A stretch of DNA of 64,000 bases from Mermis nigrescens (Eukaryota; Nematoda; Enoplea; Mermithida; Mermithidae): NCBI GenBank assembly GCA_036768485.1, contig JAVLUZ010000533.1:372001-436000 (forward strand), given 5' to 3'. The notes beneath the pieces were generated by a model, which was given only the letters and a program-made list of their open reading frames with translations, did no database searches and was not told where the DNA came from. Both the position numbers and the translations under genes were made by a program. Positions 36,394 through 48,700 of this stretch are shown here, piece by piece (the stretch's first letter is position 1; every line of letters begins with the position of its first letter).

Positions 36394-36674
36394 CACACCT
36401 GGGCGTGGGGGTGGGGTTTAGGGGGTATGCACACCCCGTGAAACCAGAATGCACCCCCGAGAAACCAAAATACCCCCCAGAAACCAAAATACCCCCCAGA
36501 AATCAATAATTTTCTTTTGTTTTTCTTTCCGCAATTTTTTGATGCCAATGGATAGTGCTTGATGAGAAACGTTGGAAAATGGTGTTTTTTCGCCCTACCA
36601 CCATTTTTAAGGCCATTTTTTGTCCTTCGAAAAATCTTGCACCCCCCCCAGAATTTTCTTGCTGCCCACGTATG
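36394..36674. mobile_element. Family A hAT-like MITE, 281 bp
   Basis: Ends cacacctgggcgtggggg and ttgctgcccacgtatg. Exact duplications ctagacac at 36386-36393 and 36675-36682. Confidence 0.93.
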
Positions 36675-36852
36675 CTAGACACACGTCGAAAATACCACTC
36701 GTCGAGCTTTTGGTGATACTTTTTCTAAAATATTAAGACATATTAGACTGAAATTAGACTGAAAAATTTGGAGGAATCGGACGACATAAACATGCACATA
36801 TGACGCAAAAAACCGATGTACTGATCGAAACACTAAAAGAGTTCCAATATTG

Positions 36853-37428
36853 TCAAGCGGAAAAGTGCGGAAACATAATATTATACATTTTATACTTGCT
36901 TTTGTAAACTAATGATTCTGGTGTTAAAAATTTAGAAAAAACGCGCATGATTTTCTGAAATGTTTCCATTGCTATACGACCAGAGAAGAAAAAAGCACAA
37001 TAATTTGGCCTGATTGGTGCAGGACCTAGATAAATCATTAAATGCACGCTAAATAAAAAAATAAAGGTCTCACTAGACAAAAGTATGCATCTTTTGTCAG
37101 CATTTTCGTCCTTAATCTTTGACAGACAATTCAAATAATCTTTGGAGGCTCGACTGGCGCTGTCACATGCGTGCCTTGGCAATAACTCAACTCGACCGAG
37201 GTTGCGGAATCGAGTGAGCAAAATTAGTATTTTTGTCACTCTTTCATGCGCTGCGGAACTCGGATCCAAATTTTTCTTGCGAACAAGCTCTCTGGTATTA
37301 ATATAGTATGTCTCCAAATCGAAAAAATGCGACTCCATCAATAAAGTATGTATCCACATCCATATTGTAGTGTAAATTTGACCCGTAAAGGAACGTTTTG
37401 TATATAATAATATTCTACTGTTAAGAAA
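36853..37428 (-). CDS. Candidate exon, unrecognised gene
   Basis: An open frame of about 190 codons in AT-rich DNA behind a good acceptor (cttttcttaacag at 37429-37441). It includes MESHFFDLETYYINTRELV, then KKNLDPSSAAHERVTK and LLPRHACDSASRASKDYL. The 3' part past about 37060 is less protein-like, so the real donor may lie earlier. A possible upstream exon (about 37453-37527, with GKMRVNAPFDDILSEIACHF) ends in a good donor but a different phase. No family recognised. Confidence 0.4.
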   Translation of the reverse strand, partial: FLNSRILLYTKRSFTGQIYTTIWMWIHTLLMESHFFDLETYYINTRELVRKKNLDPSSAAHERVTKILILLTRFRNLGRVELLPRHACDSASRASKDYLNCLSKIKDENADKRCILLSSETFIFLFSVHLMIYLGPAPIRPNYCAFFFSGRIAMETFQKIMRVFSKFLTPESLVYKSKYKMYNIMFPHFSA

Positions 37429-37559
37429 AGATTAAAAATACGTTGAATTACCGAGAAATGACAAGCTATTTCGGATAAAATGTCATCGAATGGCGCATTA
37501 ACGCGCATTTTTCCAACCAATACTCATCGAGATGTCATGGCAGGAGATTCTCGAATGTG

Positions 37560-39387
37560 TCATGCATACATTTAACCAGCTTGCAATGTTTTTAACTTTT
37601 ACTCCGGTGTTCTGCTGTAAATGTAGATTCAAAACTCAAAGCTGATGCTGTCTCGCAAAATCAGTGGCTAGTAATTCGGAAGTATTGCGCATGTTGTTTT
37701 TTGCAATCATATTCTAGTCTCGGATTGAAATGGTATTATTTTATGACCAGGTTTACCATCCACAATTATGCAATGATGGGGATACATACTATTTAGTGGA
37801 GTCACATTTTTTTGAAATGCGGAGACACACTATACGAATACCAGCTCTTATAAATTGAAAGATTGACCAATGATAGGCTAGTCCAAACAAGTGAAGCTAT
37901 ATGAGTTTATTACCGAACGTGTTCTCGGAAAGGGGTATACCTAACGGAGAGGATTATATGACACATGGGTAGCGTCTAAATTTTGGGGGATGAGATTTAA
38001 AAATTTGTAAACACAAAATTGATGACAGGGGCAAAAACACCTAATTTCATCGAGCTCTATCCATTTGCTTGAAAAAATCGTAAAAGAACAACGATTCTTT
38101 TCTGGGAGAAGAGTTCGATTCCTGCAGGGCTTCTACATAGATTCAGGAGGGTCAATAAAACCACGCCCACGTGTGAATTAGATCCACAAAAAAGGCCCTG
38201 CAGAACGCAGCTGATTTCTGATTGACCCTGCATAATTCCCTAATTTCCAACAAAGCTACAATTGTTTTAAGCGTTCTTAGCTGTTTTGGCTCTGGAGCAT
38301 ACATTTTTCATAATCATCTTGACTATATTTCGTTAATTTTACTAAGTGTCTGTAAATCGGAGTTTCTTAGCGCCACCCCTTTTGCGCGGTCGCTAAGGCT
38401 ACTAATACTAATAAAACGTAGAACTGTTCGAGATAGGCAAGAATAAGGGCATTTTTGAGCGTTTTTCAATGAGCTCTACAGACGATAACCTTCGGAAAAT
38501 TGTCACCTCTTTCAACTCATACAAAAATCTAATTTTAAAGCTATCTGTGTACACGACTGACTTCTCGTTGTCTGATCCATGCTAAACTGAGCGATTTCTT
38601 TAGGCTGTCTATGCACTCAATTTTTGTGTATTGTAATTTGCAAAAGCAATAAACAAACTCAATAAGTGGACGCACAGCGCCAAAAACTTTGGCATGTTCT
38701 CCAAGTGTAGCTCAAGGTTGGGCTGTTTAGAAACAAAAATTAATATAAAACAATTAATCTGGCGAAAAGCGCCACAAAAACACGGATTCTCTTTCTGCAA
38801 ACTTGCTGAAGCAGGTACTACTCGCTGATGATGAAACAAAAACAGTGATGAGGAAACACAAATAATACATTTTTAACAAATTCGGCGCGAAGCGCCGAAA
38901 ATTTCCGGAAAAACTTTCTTTAGAAATGTAAAAAGCTTTAAATTTCTATTTTTTATCCGAAAAAGCCTTTGCGCATGGCGCTAATGTACGATATGTCCAA
39001 TTAGCGCACGACGGGTTTCCTTTGCGTCGCGCTAAAAAAACAGTGCTGGAAATATGCATTGTTTTAATGAGAAAAATTCTGCTTCAAAGCGTTGTTTTTA
39101 TTGTCTTTATGGCTAACTTTAACTTTAAAGATAGCCGTTCGTTAATAGTAAAACGTCGAAAAATAGAATGTTTTTATCGAATATTCAACGTCATAATTTA
39201 TCAAGAAGGAGCATAACAGTAATTATCTTAACAAGTAAAATCAGCCGATGTACACACTTTCCTCTAATGTAGAAGTTAATCGCCCAGAAAAGCATTTCTG
39301 CTGCAAAAATAAGCTTTTAAAATGGCGAGAAATTTAGTGCCTTTTCCTGAATAAATCGATATAATTATATTTTTTATTGAAACTTAC
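37560..39387. other. Stretch without supported gene
   Basis: About 38000-38180 has decayed MITE-like sequence (gggggatgagattt, ccacgcccacgtgtg). A ggcgcgaagcgcc hairpin lies at 38884-38896. No coding signal accepted. Confidence 0.4.
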
Positions 39388-39483
39388 ATAGAGTAGATGC
39401 ATCCTACGAGATTTAGGACTTCGAGATTCCTTCGAAAGTTTTGACTTGCTGCACATAAATGCACGCAATGGACATGGTAAATA
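39388..39483 (-). CDS. Candidate 32-codon exon, unrecognised
   Basis: Acceptor tactgtctcag|TATT and strong donor TAT|gtaagt, phase 0 at both ends. It encodes YLPCPLRAFMCSKSKLSKES and RSPKSRRMHLLY, a basic Ser-rich segment. It may belong to the gene ending at 34253. Confidence 0.35.
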
Positions 39484-39795
39484 CTGAGACAGTAGGTACC
39501 CAAAATTCATCTTTTTATTTTGCACGACCCTCATATGTATTTTTGAAAAGAAAAATCAATGCCATTGGCACATATAAGCAGTTCCTTATATCCTAAAATA
39601 TGTAAAGGCTGTTCCACGCGCAAAATTTTCATGAATTGCGTGAAAACGCGGAAAGATTTTCGCTTGCTCATACATAGGTCCTCCCATTTTCAATGTACAA
39701 GAAAAGAAAGCGCTGGTATTATACATGCAACGGCTAAAAATTTTGATTGAGGGTCCCGAGCCGTTTTTATGAGGGGGCGGTAAAGACCAGACATA

Positions 39796-40405
39796 CAGGG
39801 GCGGATTTAAAGGGGCGGCCCTCCCATTGACCCAAAATAGTTGGCGAGATAAAGAATGAATATGCAATTTGCAAGGATTTTTGGCCGTCAGTGATCATAA
39901 TTTCTCAAATTTTTCCGGCGCTTCGCGCCGGATAATACCTATTAATGAAATTTATTTACTTTGTTTGCGACCTGGAAGCCATTTTGTGCTCATGGAATAG
40001 CTTCGAAACAATTTCAAGAGCAGAAAAAGCTATTTCGGCATAGATTGTTTCTATTTCCGAGCATAAGTTCTGAAATTTTTCGACGTTCCACGTCAAGCCA
40101 CAGGGAATAGAGCAGTGAATCAAGCTTGTAAACATCCTTTCGCCTAATTTTCTCGAATTATCCGGCGCCTGATTTTCGTTAAAGTCAAGGAAATTTAATG
40201 ATTTGTTTGCATAAAATTGTCTAAAGTTTCAAAATTTTCGAAAAAACGTTGCGTCAAAAGTGATTTTAAATAAGAGTAGACGATGTAAAACGCCGAAACA
40301 AACGCAACTTCGTACGTGAAGAACAAATTTCGGACCTATTTTTGACTGTATTTGAAAAAGTAGGGGTACCGTGCCCCCCTTCAGAAAATCATAGATCCGC
40401 CACGG
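39796..40405. mobile_element. Family H hAT-like element, 610 bp
   Basis: Ends caggggcggatttaaagg and catagatccgccacgg. Flanks cagacata/cagatatg match at 6 of 8. A hairpin ggcgcttcgcgcc lies at 39917-39929. Confidence 0.65.
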
Positions 40406-40535
40406 CAGATATGCACGGGGGGTTGGTGTCTAGACCCCAGAATGAAAAAATGAGATAATTTTGTGGGGAAAACAAGGCAAAATGAAGCTTAAAAATGGTT
40501 GAAAATTTAAAATTTTCGTCAAAAATGCTTCAAAT

Positions 40536-40987
40536 CATAGGTGCGCAAGATCAAACTTCAAGGGGGGGGGGGGAGTGAAAACCAAAAATTGCTAGATAGC
40601 TATGTGTTTCGTAAAAATGGCACTATAGTCCTTTTGGGGTCAGAAAATTAGCTATATAGCCTTTTTTCGTCTCAGAAACCTAGCTATATAGCCCTTTTGG
40701 ATTCACAAACATAGCTATATAGCCTTTTTGGACTAACAATAGCCATTTATCCCTTTTTGGAGTCGAGAAAATAGCTATATATCCTTTTAAAACTCAGAAA
40801 AGACAAGTAAACAGCATTTCTGAGCCCAAAAAAGACTGAATAACTAGTTTTCTGAGCCCAAAAAGACTGTATAGCTAATTTTCTGAGCTCCAAAACAGGC
40901 TATACAGCAATGGTTTTTCGGCCATAATCGCTGTATAGCTATTAGTTTTTTAAAGCTCAGAGGGGGAATACCCCCTGCTCATGTATG
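40536..40987. mobile_element. Family F hAT-like element, 452 bp
   Basis: Exact duplications cttcaaat at 40528-40535 and 40988-40995. Ends cataggtgcgcaagatc and ccctgctcatgtatg. The body is built of gctatatagcc-type units. It is inserted in a family G sequence (about 40405-41135). Confidence 0.85.
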
Positions 40988-42480
40988 CTTCAAATTGACC
41001 AAAAACTGTGTAATAACGTAGTTTTAAGGCTATTTTAACGCTTATACCAGTTTTTTGAGGTCATCTGGCCCAAAACAGCTCAATTTTTGAACCCTTAGAC
41101 TGTCTGACCCCCATATCGGTCATGCTATGCATCCATGATAAATACCTGCAATTTTTGGCCAAAGTGGCCAAAAAGCCCTAAAAACGGCCAAGAAAACAAG
41201 TTTTTCTTCGAAAATCGGGGGGAGGTCAAAAAATTTCTGGCTTCAGGCGGATGGGGGAGATGACCAACGTTGGGTGGGGGATCCCTCATTCCCCGGTCAC
41301 ATGTATGCCTGGTACATAGTAAGTGTTAGTGCACAATTATACAGTACAGTAATGCGTCACGTAATTAAGACTGCGTTTATCGAACTTCAGTCGAAAATTT
41401 CGACTTTCAGTAAAAAAACAGTCTTTGAAAATAAAGAATGCAAAAATTCATCGATACGTTGAGTTTAATATATTAACCATTTTTATGTAAAAATTATGGC
41501 CTTTTCAGTGAAAAATTACGTCATCCTTATCATCTGAAACACAATCATGAGGCTTTGTAAACATAAACGGAAAAAATTGAAAAACTTGCGCAAAACAATT
41601 TTCACGTCTTTGTCATGATCTTTGAGTCAAGTTTGGGCCTTTAACGAAAACTTTGGACATTTTGGGCCGCGATATCGTCTTATTTATTCAAGACAAATTT
41701 CACTCTCCTACTTCCAAGGCGTCAAGATTATTGAATATTTACATTATGCCTTATCAATACCCCAAACTCCGCATGCAGAACCATATTTGGAGGAAGCAGC
41801 CGTCTCATGAGCAATCGAAAATTTCTTTTAAAAATCATTTATTACCGGGAAAAATCGCATCTTTTCGACAAAAAAAGGTATCAAATTCTTGGCAATTTGC
41901 GCCGTCTTTGAAGTACTTCTTCACAATATTGCCTAAAGTGTAACCGAGAAAACAGCTCTACTCAGTCTTTTGAGAGGGAAGCACGAGAAGCATACTTTTC
42001 CGTACTTCGACCGTGCAATCTTTGAATGTAAAAGAATTAATTTCTGTGAAACTGCCAAAAACATTTGGCATGTAAATTTGTCAGAGATATGAACTTTATA
42101 TCGCAATGGTAGAGATAGTTAAAAAAAGGTCGGAGAAGACTGTGTCCATTAGCGGCAACCCAGAAATAGCTTCTCAATAATAGCAATGTGCTGAAGGCTC
42201 ATTCATTTGGATAATCCTAGATCAAAAGCCGGTCTGCACTCAAAATTGACAAAGGGATTCAAACAGTGCTTCGGTGAAACCGCCTGATAACAGCCATTTT
42301 CCCGAATTTTCAGCTTATTTATTAACTTGTTTCAATTTTCAAAAAGTCAAAAGTGCTTTCAATTTTCAATATCCATTCTAATCCCTATGCTTGCCACATC
42401 ATATATGTAGTTCAAAGTCGACTTAACATAAGTTTACGTTAAATTTATATCTATATTTAAGGTTGCTAAAGCTAATTAAA

Positions 42481-42705
42481 TTACAAGACCATTTTCTTGC
42501 TATCCGCTAATTTAAGAATCATCTGCGAGTGTACTTTCATGCACCAATTAGCCTTGTTTTCACGATGCTTATGATAGAAGTGGTTTAAGGTCATTTCAAC
42601 GTCTTCGGCTGGCGTTTTGAGAAAAATTAAATCGTCTGGCATCAAAACACCATCGCCATTCAACGAATCGACGTCCTCATCTTCGACGTAGCTTTCGAAT
42701 TTGTA
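42481..42705 (-). CDS. Unknown gene, terminal exon
   Basis: Acceptor cgttttgaacag|TACAAA, 74 codons, TAA at 42483-42481. The open frame also continues upstream to 42774, so a slightly longer exon is possible. It contains DGVLMPDDLIFLKTPAEDVE and ends LADSKKMVL. Confidence 0.65.
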   Translation of the reverse strand, partial: YKFESYVEDEDVDSLNGDGVLMPDDLIFLKTPAEDVEMTLNHFYHKHRENKANWCMKVHSQMILKLADSKKMVL

Positions 42706-45700
42706 CTGTTCAAAACGATTAGCCGAAATTTCAAACAAAGAGGAACCAATCATGTGTGGAAGGCTTAACGCCACACATGGGCATAGGGGAGGAGAGGGCG
42801 TATTATCCCTGACCCCTATCTAAGGTTTCGGAAAATCGGGTACTATCAGGCGATTTTGAGAAAACAATAGGTGCTGCAAGACAATTTTTTGAGCTTACTT
42901 CAGAAAAAGGCCGAAAATTCTACCGGAAAACAGTAGAATTATCTAAATTTCCGACGCATCACGCCGTTTTGATAAAGTTTTGTAGTTCATAAATTGGCTA
43001 AACTTCATTAGTAAAGGTCAAGAAACCTAGTTTGCTGCATATAACGGGTTAGGTCAGCGCCTGTAGCGGATCCAGAATTTCCAGATTGGGCTGGTACCTT
43101 CACTTCTCTTGAAACGTATAACAAACCAAAAATTAATTCTTTTTTTTGCAAAGAAACGGCGTTTTCCATTATCTAGAATCATTTCTGTTATAATACATCT
43201 ATGGGAAAAATTTCAATTTCAGCATCATTGATACATACTTTTCAAAATATTTTCTTAATTCCTACACTTTTTAATTTAAAGGCTTTATAAGAAGAAAATT
43301 CTTTGATTAATCCCATCTTTGCACTTAAACTAATATGCACAATCTGCAGGAAGTACCATTAATGATCTTAAATTTACACTTATAAGGTCAGCATACATTA
43401 GTATAATATATAACATCTTGCCCCGGCTGAAAAGTCTGCCCCAGGACACCCCTAATGTGTAGTGAACATAAATATAATAAAGTAAAATAAAATGTGATAC
43501 GTAGGTGATAAATAAATACATACTCGTACAGAGGAGAATATGAATATGAAGAGTAGAATAAGAGATGAAAGTAAGCAAGAGATGATCTGAGGGTACGAGG
43601 ATATCGAATTTCGCTAGATTAGTCTGTTGTTACCAAATAAAGTCGATCTTGCCATGATAGAAACAAAGGGAGGTACAAAGACGTGCATCAGGGGGATAGA
43701 GGAATCCCCCACCCAAAGTCGATCGTCTCCCCATCCCCCCAAAGTTAAAAAAGGTTTACCAACGCACGATTTTTGGAAAAGCTCGCAATTTTTGGTCGTT
43801 TTTAAGTGTTTTTTTGCCGTTTTCGGCCAAAAATTAGAGGTCATTCACCCCCTCCCTGAAGATGGCCGAGGACCCCCTCCCAAAATTTCAAGCTGTCATA
43901 TGTAAGGGTACATGTAAATTAAATGTAAGCACAAGAGAAGAGAAAATGGGGTCCACATTAAGTTACCAACCACAATTACTGTCGAAAGACTTTAATCGAA
44001 AAAAAGATTTTTTTCAATTTTGACGCAGTGGAACCTTTTAAACACACCTAAGTGTTTTAAAAATTTCATATTCCATCCCTCGCTAACGACACATCATAGA
44101 TATTCCTTCCACGTTTACTAGGAGCACATAGAAAGGAGTAAAAAAAGCTAAATAATTAATCTTTTGCATGTTGAGAAAAAATGAAAAATAACATACAGCA
44201 CGAAGAATCACATTACATCATCTGCAGAAGTCTCAAAATATATCGAGTCGTCAAACTGCTCCACGGCTTGCTGCAGTAGTTCTTTAGCACGATCGACATT
44301 TACAATAACTGGTGGCCTTAAATACAATATCTAATCAAACATGCAAATGGTATCTTTGAATCGAAGCAAGATTTTCAAAAACGAATCACAAAGCGAAATT
44401 TAACAAGTTATTATGAAGAAGTTCCACTACTTAGTTCAGAAACTAGCACGAGAACAGATGCTAATGAAGATACAAAATCGGGAAAATGTACACAATGCGC
44501 AGTTTTGAATCTGTTACATGTCTGATAAACAGGATAATCCAAAAACACTACTCACGTTTTATATGATAGCTCCAGAACCATACATGCAACGGCTCGAAAT
44601 TTTGAGTGAGGGGTCCCCGGCCATTGGGGAGGGGGTAAATAACCTCTAATTTTTAGCCAAAAAGCCTAAGATCAGCCAAAAATGGCAAGTTTTTCCAAAA
44701 ATAGAGGGGGTCAAAAGTATCCTGACTTGGGGAGAGGTAAGGTGGGGAAACGAACAACCTTGGTTGGGCGATTCCCCCAATCTTTCTATGTTACATGTCT
44801 GTCCAGAACCACAAAAGCTAGGCACCTAAATTTTTAAAACAAGATAAAAAAGGTTTGTAAGACATATGCAGAATCTTGCAATGGTTTCTAATCCCGTATG
44901 AATGTTTTGAATTTTTAAAAGTGCTTATTTTGAGAAAATACTGCGTATCTGACTGCCCCATTTATTCATTCAATCACTTTGTTTTTCCGATTGATAAATA
45001 ATACATTTAATGAATGAAAAAAGTTCTACATCAGATTTGTTGCAATGTAGGCTTGCTAAGCTGTAGCAACAGAGCAAAAACGCCGCAAAAACTCTTAAAT
45101 GACTTCAATTTTTACCTTGATTCATTTTTTGTGCCAAGCTCCTCTACAGACTCTAAAATAGCAATGATTCCAACTTATTTAACATGCTCACATAGGGTTT
45201 TACTTATTTCAAGCAGCATTTGTACTGTAACACAAGCAGCAGTGACTTTCGTCTATAAACTTTTCATCTGCGCAATGAAATTTTTTGTTTTTTTCGAAAT
45301 ATGCCTACTTGTGTAATGTGCAATACCTACCAAACGAGTTTCTATTTGCAAATTTGAAGACGTCGCCTTGGGGTTTAGCGGCGACGGGAGGAAGGACTGC
45401 TCTGCTGCGCTTAAACCTAAACGGGAACGCGCGCCAGACCTACACAAAAATTAGGCATAGCCCCTCCAGGGATTTCTGGCCATTAGTACTAAAAACAAAC
45501 AGGAATTCAGCATCTACGTACGATTGGCAGGGGATAAGTACCGTAAGAACGGTAAGAAGCGTGGTGGCAACTTAGCCACTCCGCGCTGATTGGTCCCACT
45601 AGCGAAATCACGTACGTACCTTCGAGGCGCGCAGCGTGAGCTATCCTGGGGATTCAATCAATATCCCATTTTCCTATCATATCAAAACATAGGCGACATG

Positions 45701-48700
45701 ACCGCTATTCCAGTTAAGCCCGTGTTGAGATCGGAAAAAATCGATATTATACATAGACGCCGTCTATTCAAAATTTTATTGGTTAAACTTCAAAGCCACG
45801 CCTATTTAAAATTTATTGTCGTAAGCATATTTTGTTTTTCGTCTAGCAGCTTCGCTGAGTCATAATTATTCTTGGGCCGTGTTGTTTTGCGGAATAGCTG
45901 CGTCTCGTCGATTCGAATGATTTTTTTGTGCTTATTTCTCGTGTACATAAACCTGCATTTTAGCTACCTAGACGTGCATTTTACTGCAGGTAGTTCGGCA
46001 CCGGTGGACGGCTCCTTAAATTATTATTCAGCGTAGAAATTCAGGGGTCTTCCTTTTTAATTATTCTCTTTATCGAAAATTCATTCACCCACTTTTCGAT
46101 CTAAAATTCATAAAGATTATTTCATAATTTTTATGTAAGATGATTGCCCGGTTGAGAGCTCTGTGTTGTTGTGTTCAATGTTCATTGTGCTTATTGGAAC
46201 CAGAAAAGTAATCGTTTTCGCCATAGGTATTCTTGTGCGAAACAAGTTTTCAAGACCTTTTCGCGATAATTATTATTTTGGTCCAAAATAAGTCAACTGA
46301 CCTAGGGCTAAATTCCGTGGCTACTTAATTACTGCTGCATTCGGTATCTAGGGCGTAGTTGCCGAAATCTCCTCAGGTACGGACGAATCTAGGTCCGGGG
46401 AGTTTTAGGCCGTAAGTAAATTGAGGGTCGAGTGGTTGAGTCTGGCGATTCACTGTAGCAAGCTGACCAGCGCTAAGTGTAGCCAGGTACTTAAGTACAT
46501 AAGTCCCGTAGGCACATATAGTCCGTCTTCGTTTAGGTACGTAACTGTACGTGTGTCAGGTATCTCTGCGGGTGGCATGCTGTCCAGTCCATTTAGATAT
46601 CTGGACATACATCAGTTAACCATACGAAACGCAAATATATTTACATAATGCAGTCAACATGGACTGAAAAATAATTTCAAAATGCGTTATTACCACGAAA
46701 AAGCGTTTTACAGGCTTTTCGGTTTATGGCATAGATGCATAAGGGCAGGATCTGGGGGGAGGGGGGGAGGGGGAAAAGCAGAAACCCAAAACAGTAAATT
46801 TTACGTTCATGTTTTATTGCTGATTTAAACTACCAAAATGGTCAAAATAGCCTATAAAACGTTCTTTCCAGCAATATCACATTTTAAAAGCATTTTTAGT
46901 TCATTTTGATTGCACCATATCATTTGAGCACTGTAAAAAACAAACGAAAATTGATCGATTTCGGGCCCTTTCCGAGTGAAAAGTACTGATACGGCGCGAA
47001 GTTTCGAAGTTTTTTTACATTTTACAGCTTTTGACCTCAAAAATGATGCAAAAAACGTCTTATCAGCTGAAAATCGCCGGACAGTACCTGTCTGGCTAAC
47101 CTATTAGCGGGGAGGGGTGGTAGCCCACTCACCCCATGTGCATGCATGATTTATGGGATTTTACTTTCCCCCTGCCAACCCTGACCTTGTGCATCTAAGG
47201 TAGTTGATATATACATACCTTCCTTCCAATTGACGTGAAGTTGAACAGGCTTCAGTGTCGTCGATTATTAGACGATTCATATTAGATTCACATTCGTCAA
47301 AGTTTATGAACGGGGGAAGAGTGGAAGAATCCGCTGAACTTTCATTCGATGGGGGACTTTCGCTTCTTTGAACATTATCTGGGGACTCAAAATCACGCGG
47401 AGGTGCTATAAAGCAACGAAAAGTTTTAGTAGATTATAAGACCAAACTAAAACAACAGACGTGATAGGAGGGATTGGGAGCATACGTGGGCAGCACCAAA
47501 ATTCTGGGGTGGGGGTGCAAGATTTTTTAAAGGTAAAAAATGGCCTTAAAAATGATGGTATGGCGAAAAAACACCATTTTTCAACGTTTCTCATCGTGCA
47601 CTATCCATTGGCATCAAAAAATTGCGAAAAAAACCAAAAAAATTTCAAAAATTGAATTCTGGAGGAGAGCGGGTATTTTGGTTTCTGGGAGGGGGTGTTT
47701 TGGTTTCTCGGGGGGTGCATACCCCCACATCCAGGTGTGATTGGGAGATGCCCATTTAAAGCCGGCCTTGCCCATATATCTCTTAAAGTCGAATTGTTTT
47801 CATTCACTCTCCAATCTTTGTGTAAAAACTTGCGTTTCTAAACCATTTTAGTTACTTTACTGGCATTTCTGACCGAAAATATCCAGTCATCGATTCCCCC
47901 TCTCAGGACAATTGGTAGACTGACTAACCCCACTGAAAATTTTGAGCCGTTACAATACGATCAACAGTGAGAAATTTCATACGAGATATGAAGAATGATT
48001 AATAAGGCCATGGAGATTATGTTCTAAATGATTATGTTTAGATTATGTTATTAAGCCATGGAGATTATGTTCATTAATCATTTATAATTGTACCTTCTTC
48101 AGCAGCATCGAGAATTGGCTGCGGTACAATGGGTGCTGACAGGTTAATACCACTGACGATGGCTTTTTCAATGTTCGACAAAAACCTTAAGCAAGAGAAC
48201 GGAAATTTCTAACGTGTTGAATCCAGACGTTTCTTGGGGTAGAAGGGTTTGAGCCCCCAGAATGGCAACTACTCCCCCCTGCAAAATGACTGCGACCACC
48301 CCCCCCCAAATTGTCTATTTTTCGGAAAAGTTGTAAAAAGTGTGCCATTTAAGCGTTTTTAGCAAATTTTTTGCTCAAAAATTTCAAATTTTCGGCGCTT
48401 CGCGCTATACACACATCTTTTGACTATATTTTGTTCGATTAACTCAATTTTTTCAAATTTTTTTGAAAAAAGTTTTGTTTTTGTGTTCTAGAAAGAACGA
48501 GCATTGTCTGAAACGTCGAAAAACAGTGTTTTTGACATGTACCCTTCGTTTTGAGCCCAAAAAGGCACTTTTTAGAATTTTTTGGGCCTGAAACCCCCTC
48601 CCCAAAATTCCCATGCTGTACATGTATGCAGGGGCGTAACCAGAATTTTATAACATTTTTGAGCGTTTCTCGACGAGATCTATGCCACGGTGAAGGAAAA

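Noticed and set aside
42481..42774. LOG-family (lysine decarboxylase-like) C terminus
   Set aside because: MPDDLIFLKTPAEDVE faintly resembles that family's end, but no PGGxGTxxE motif is found in any upstream exon.
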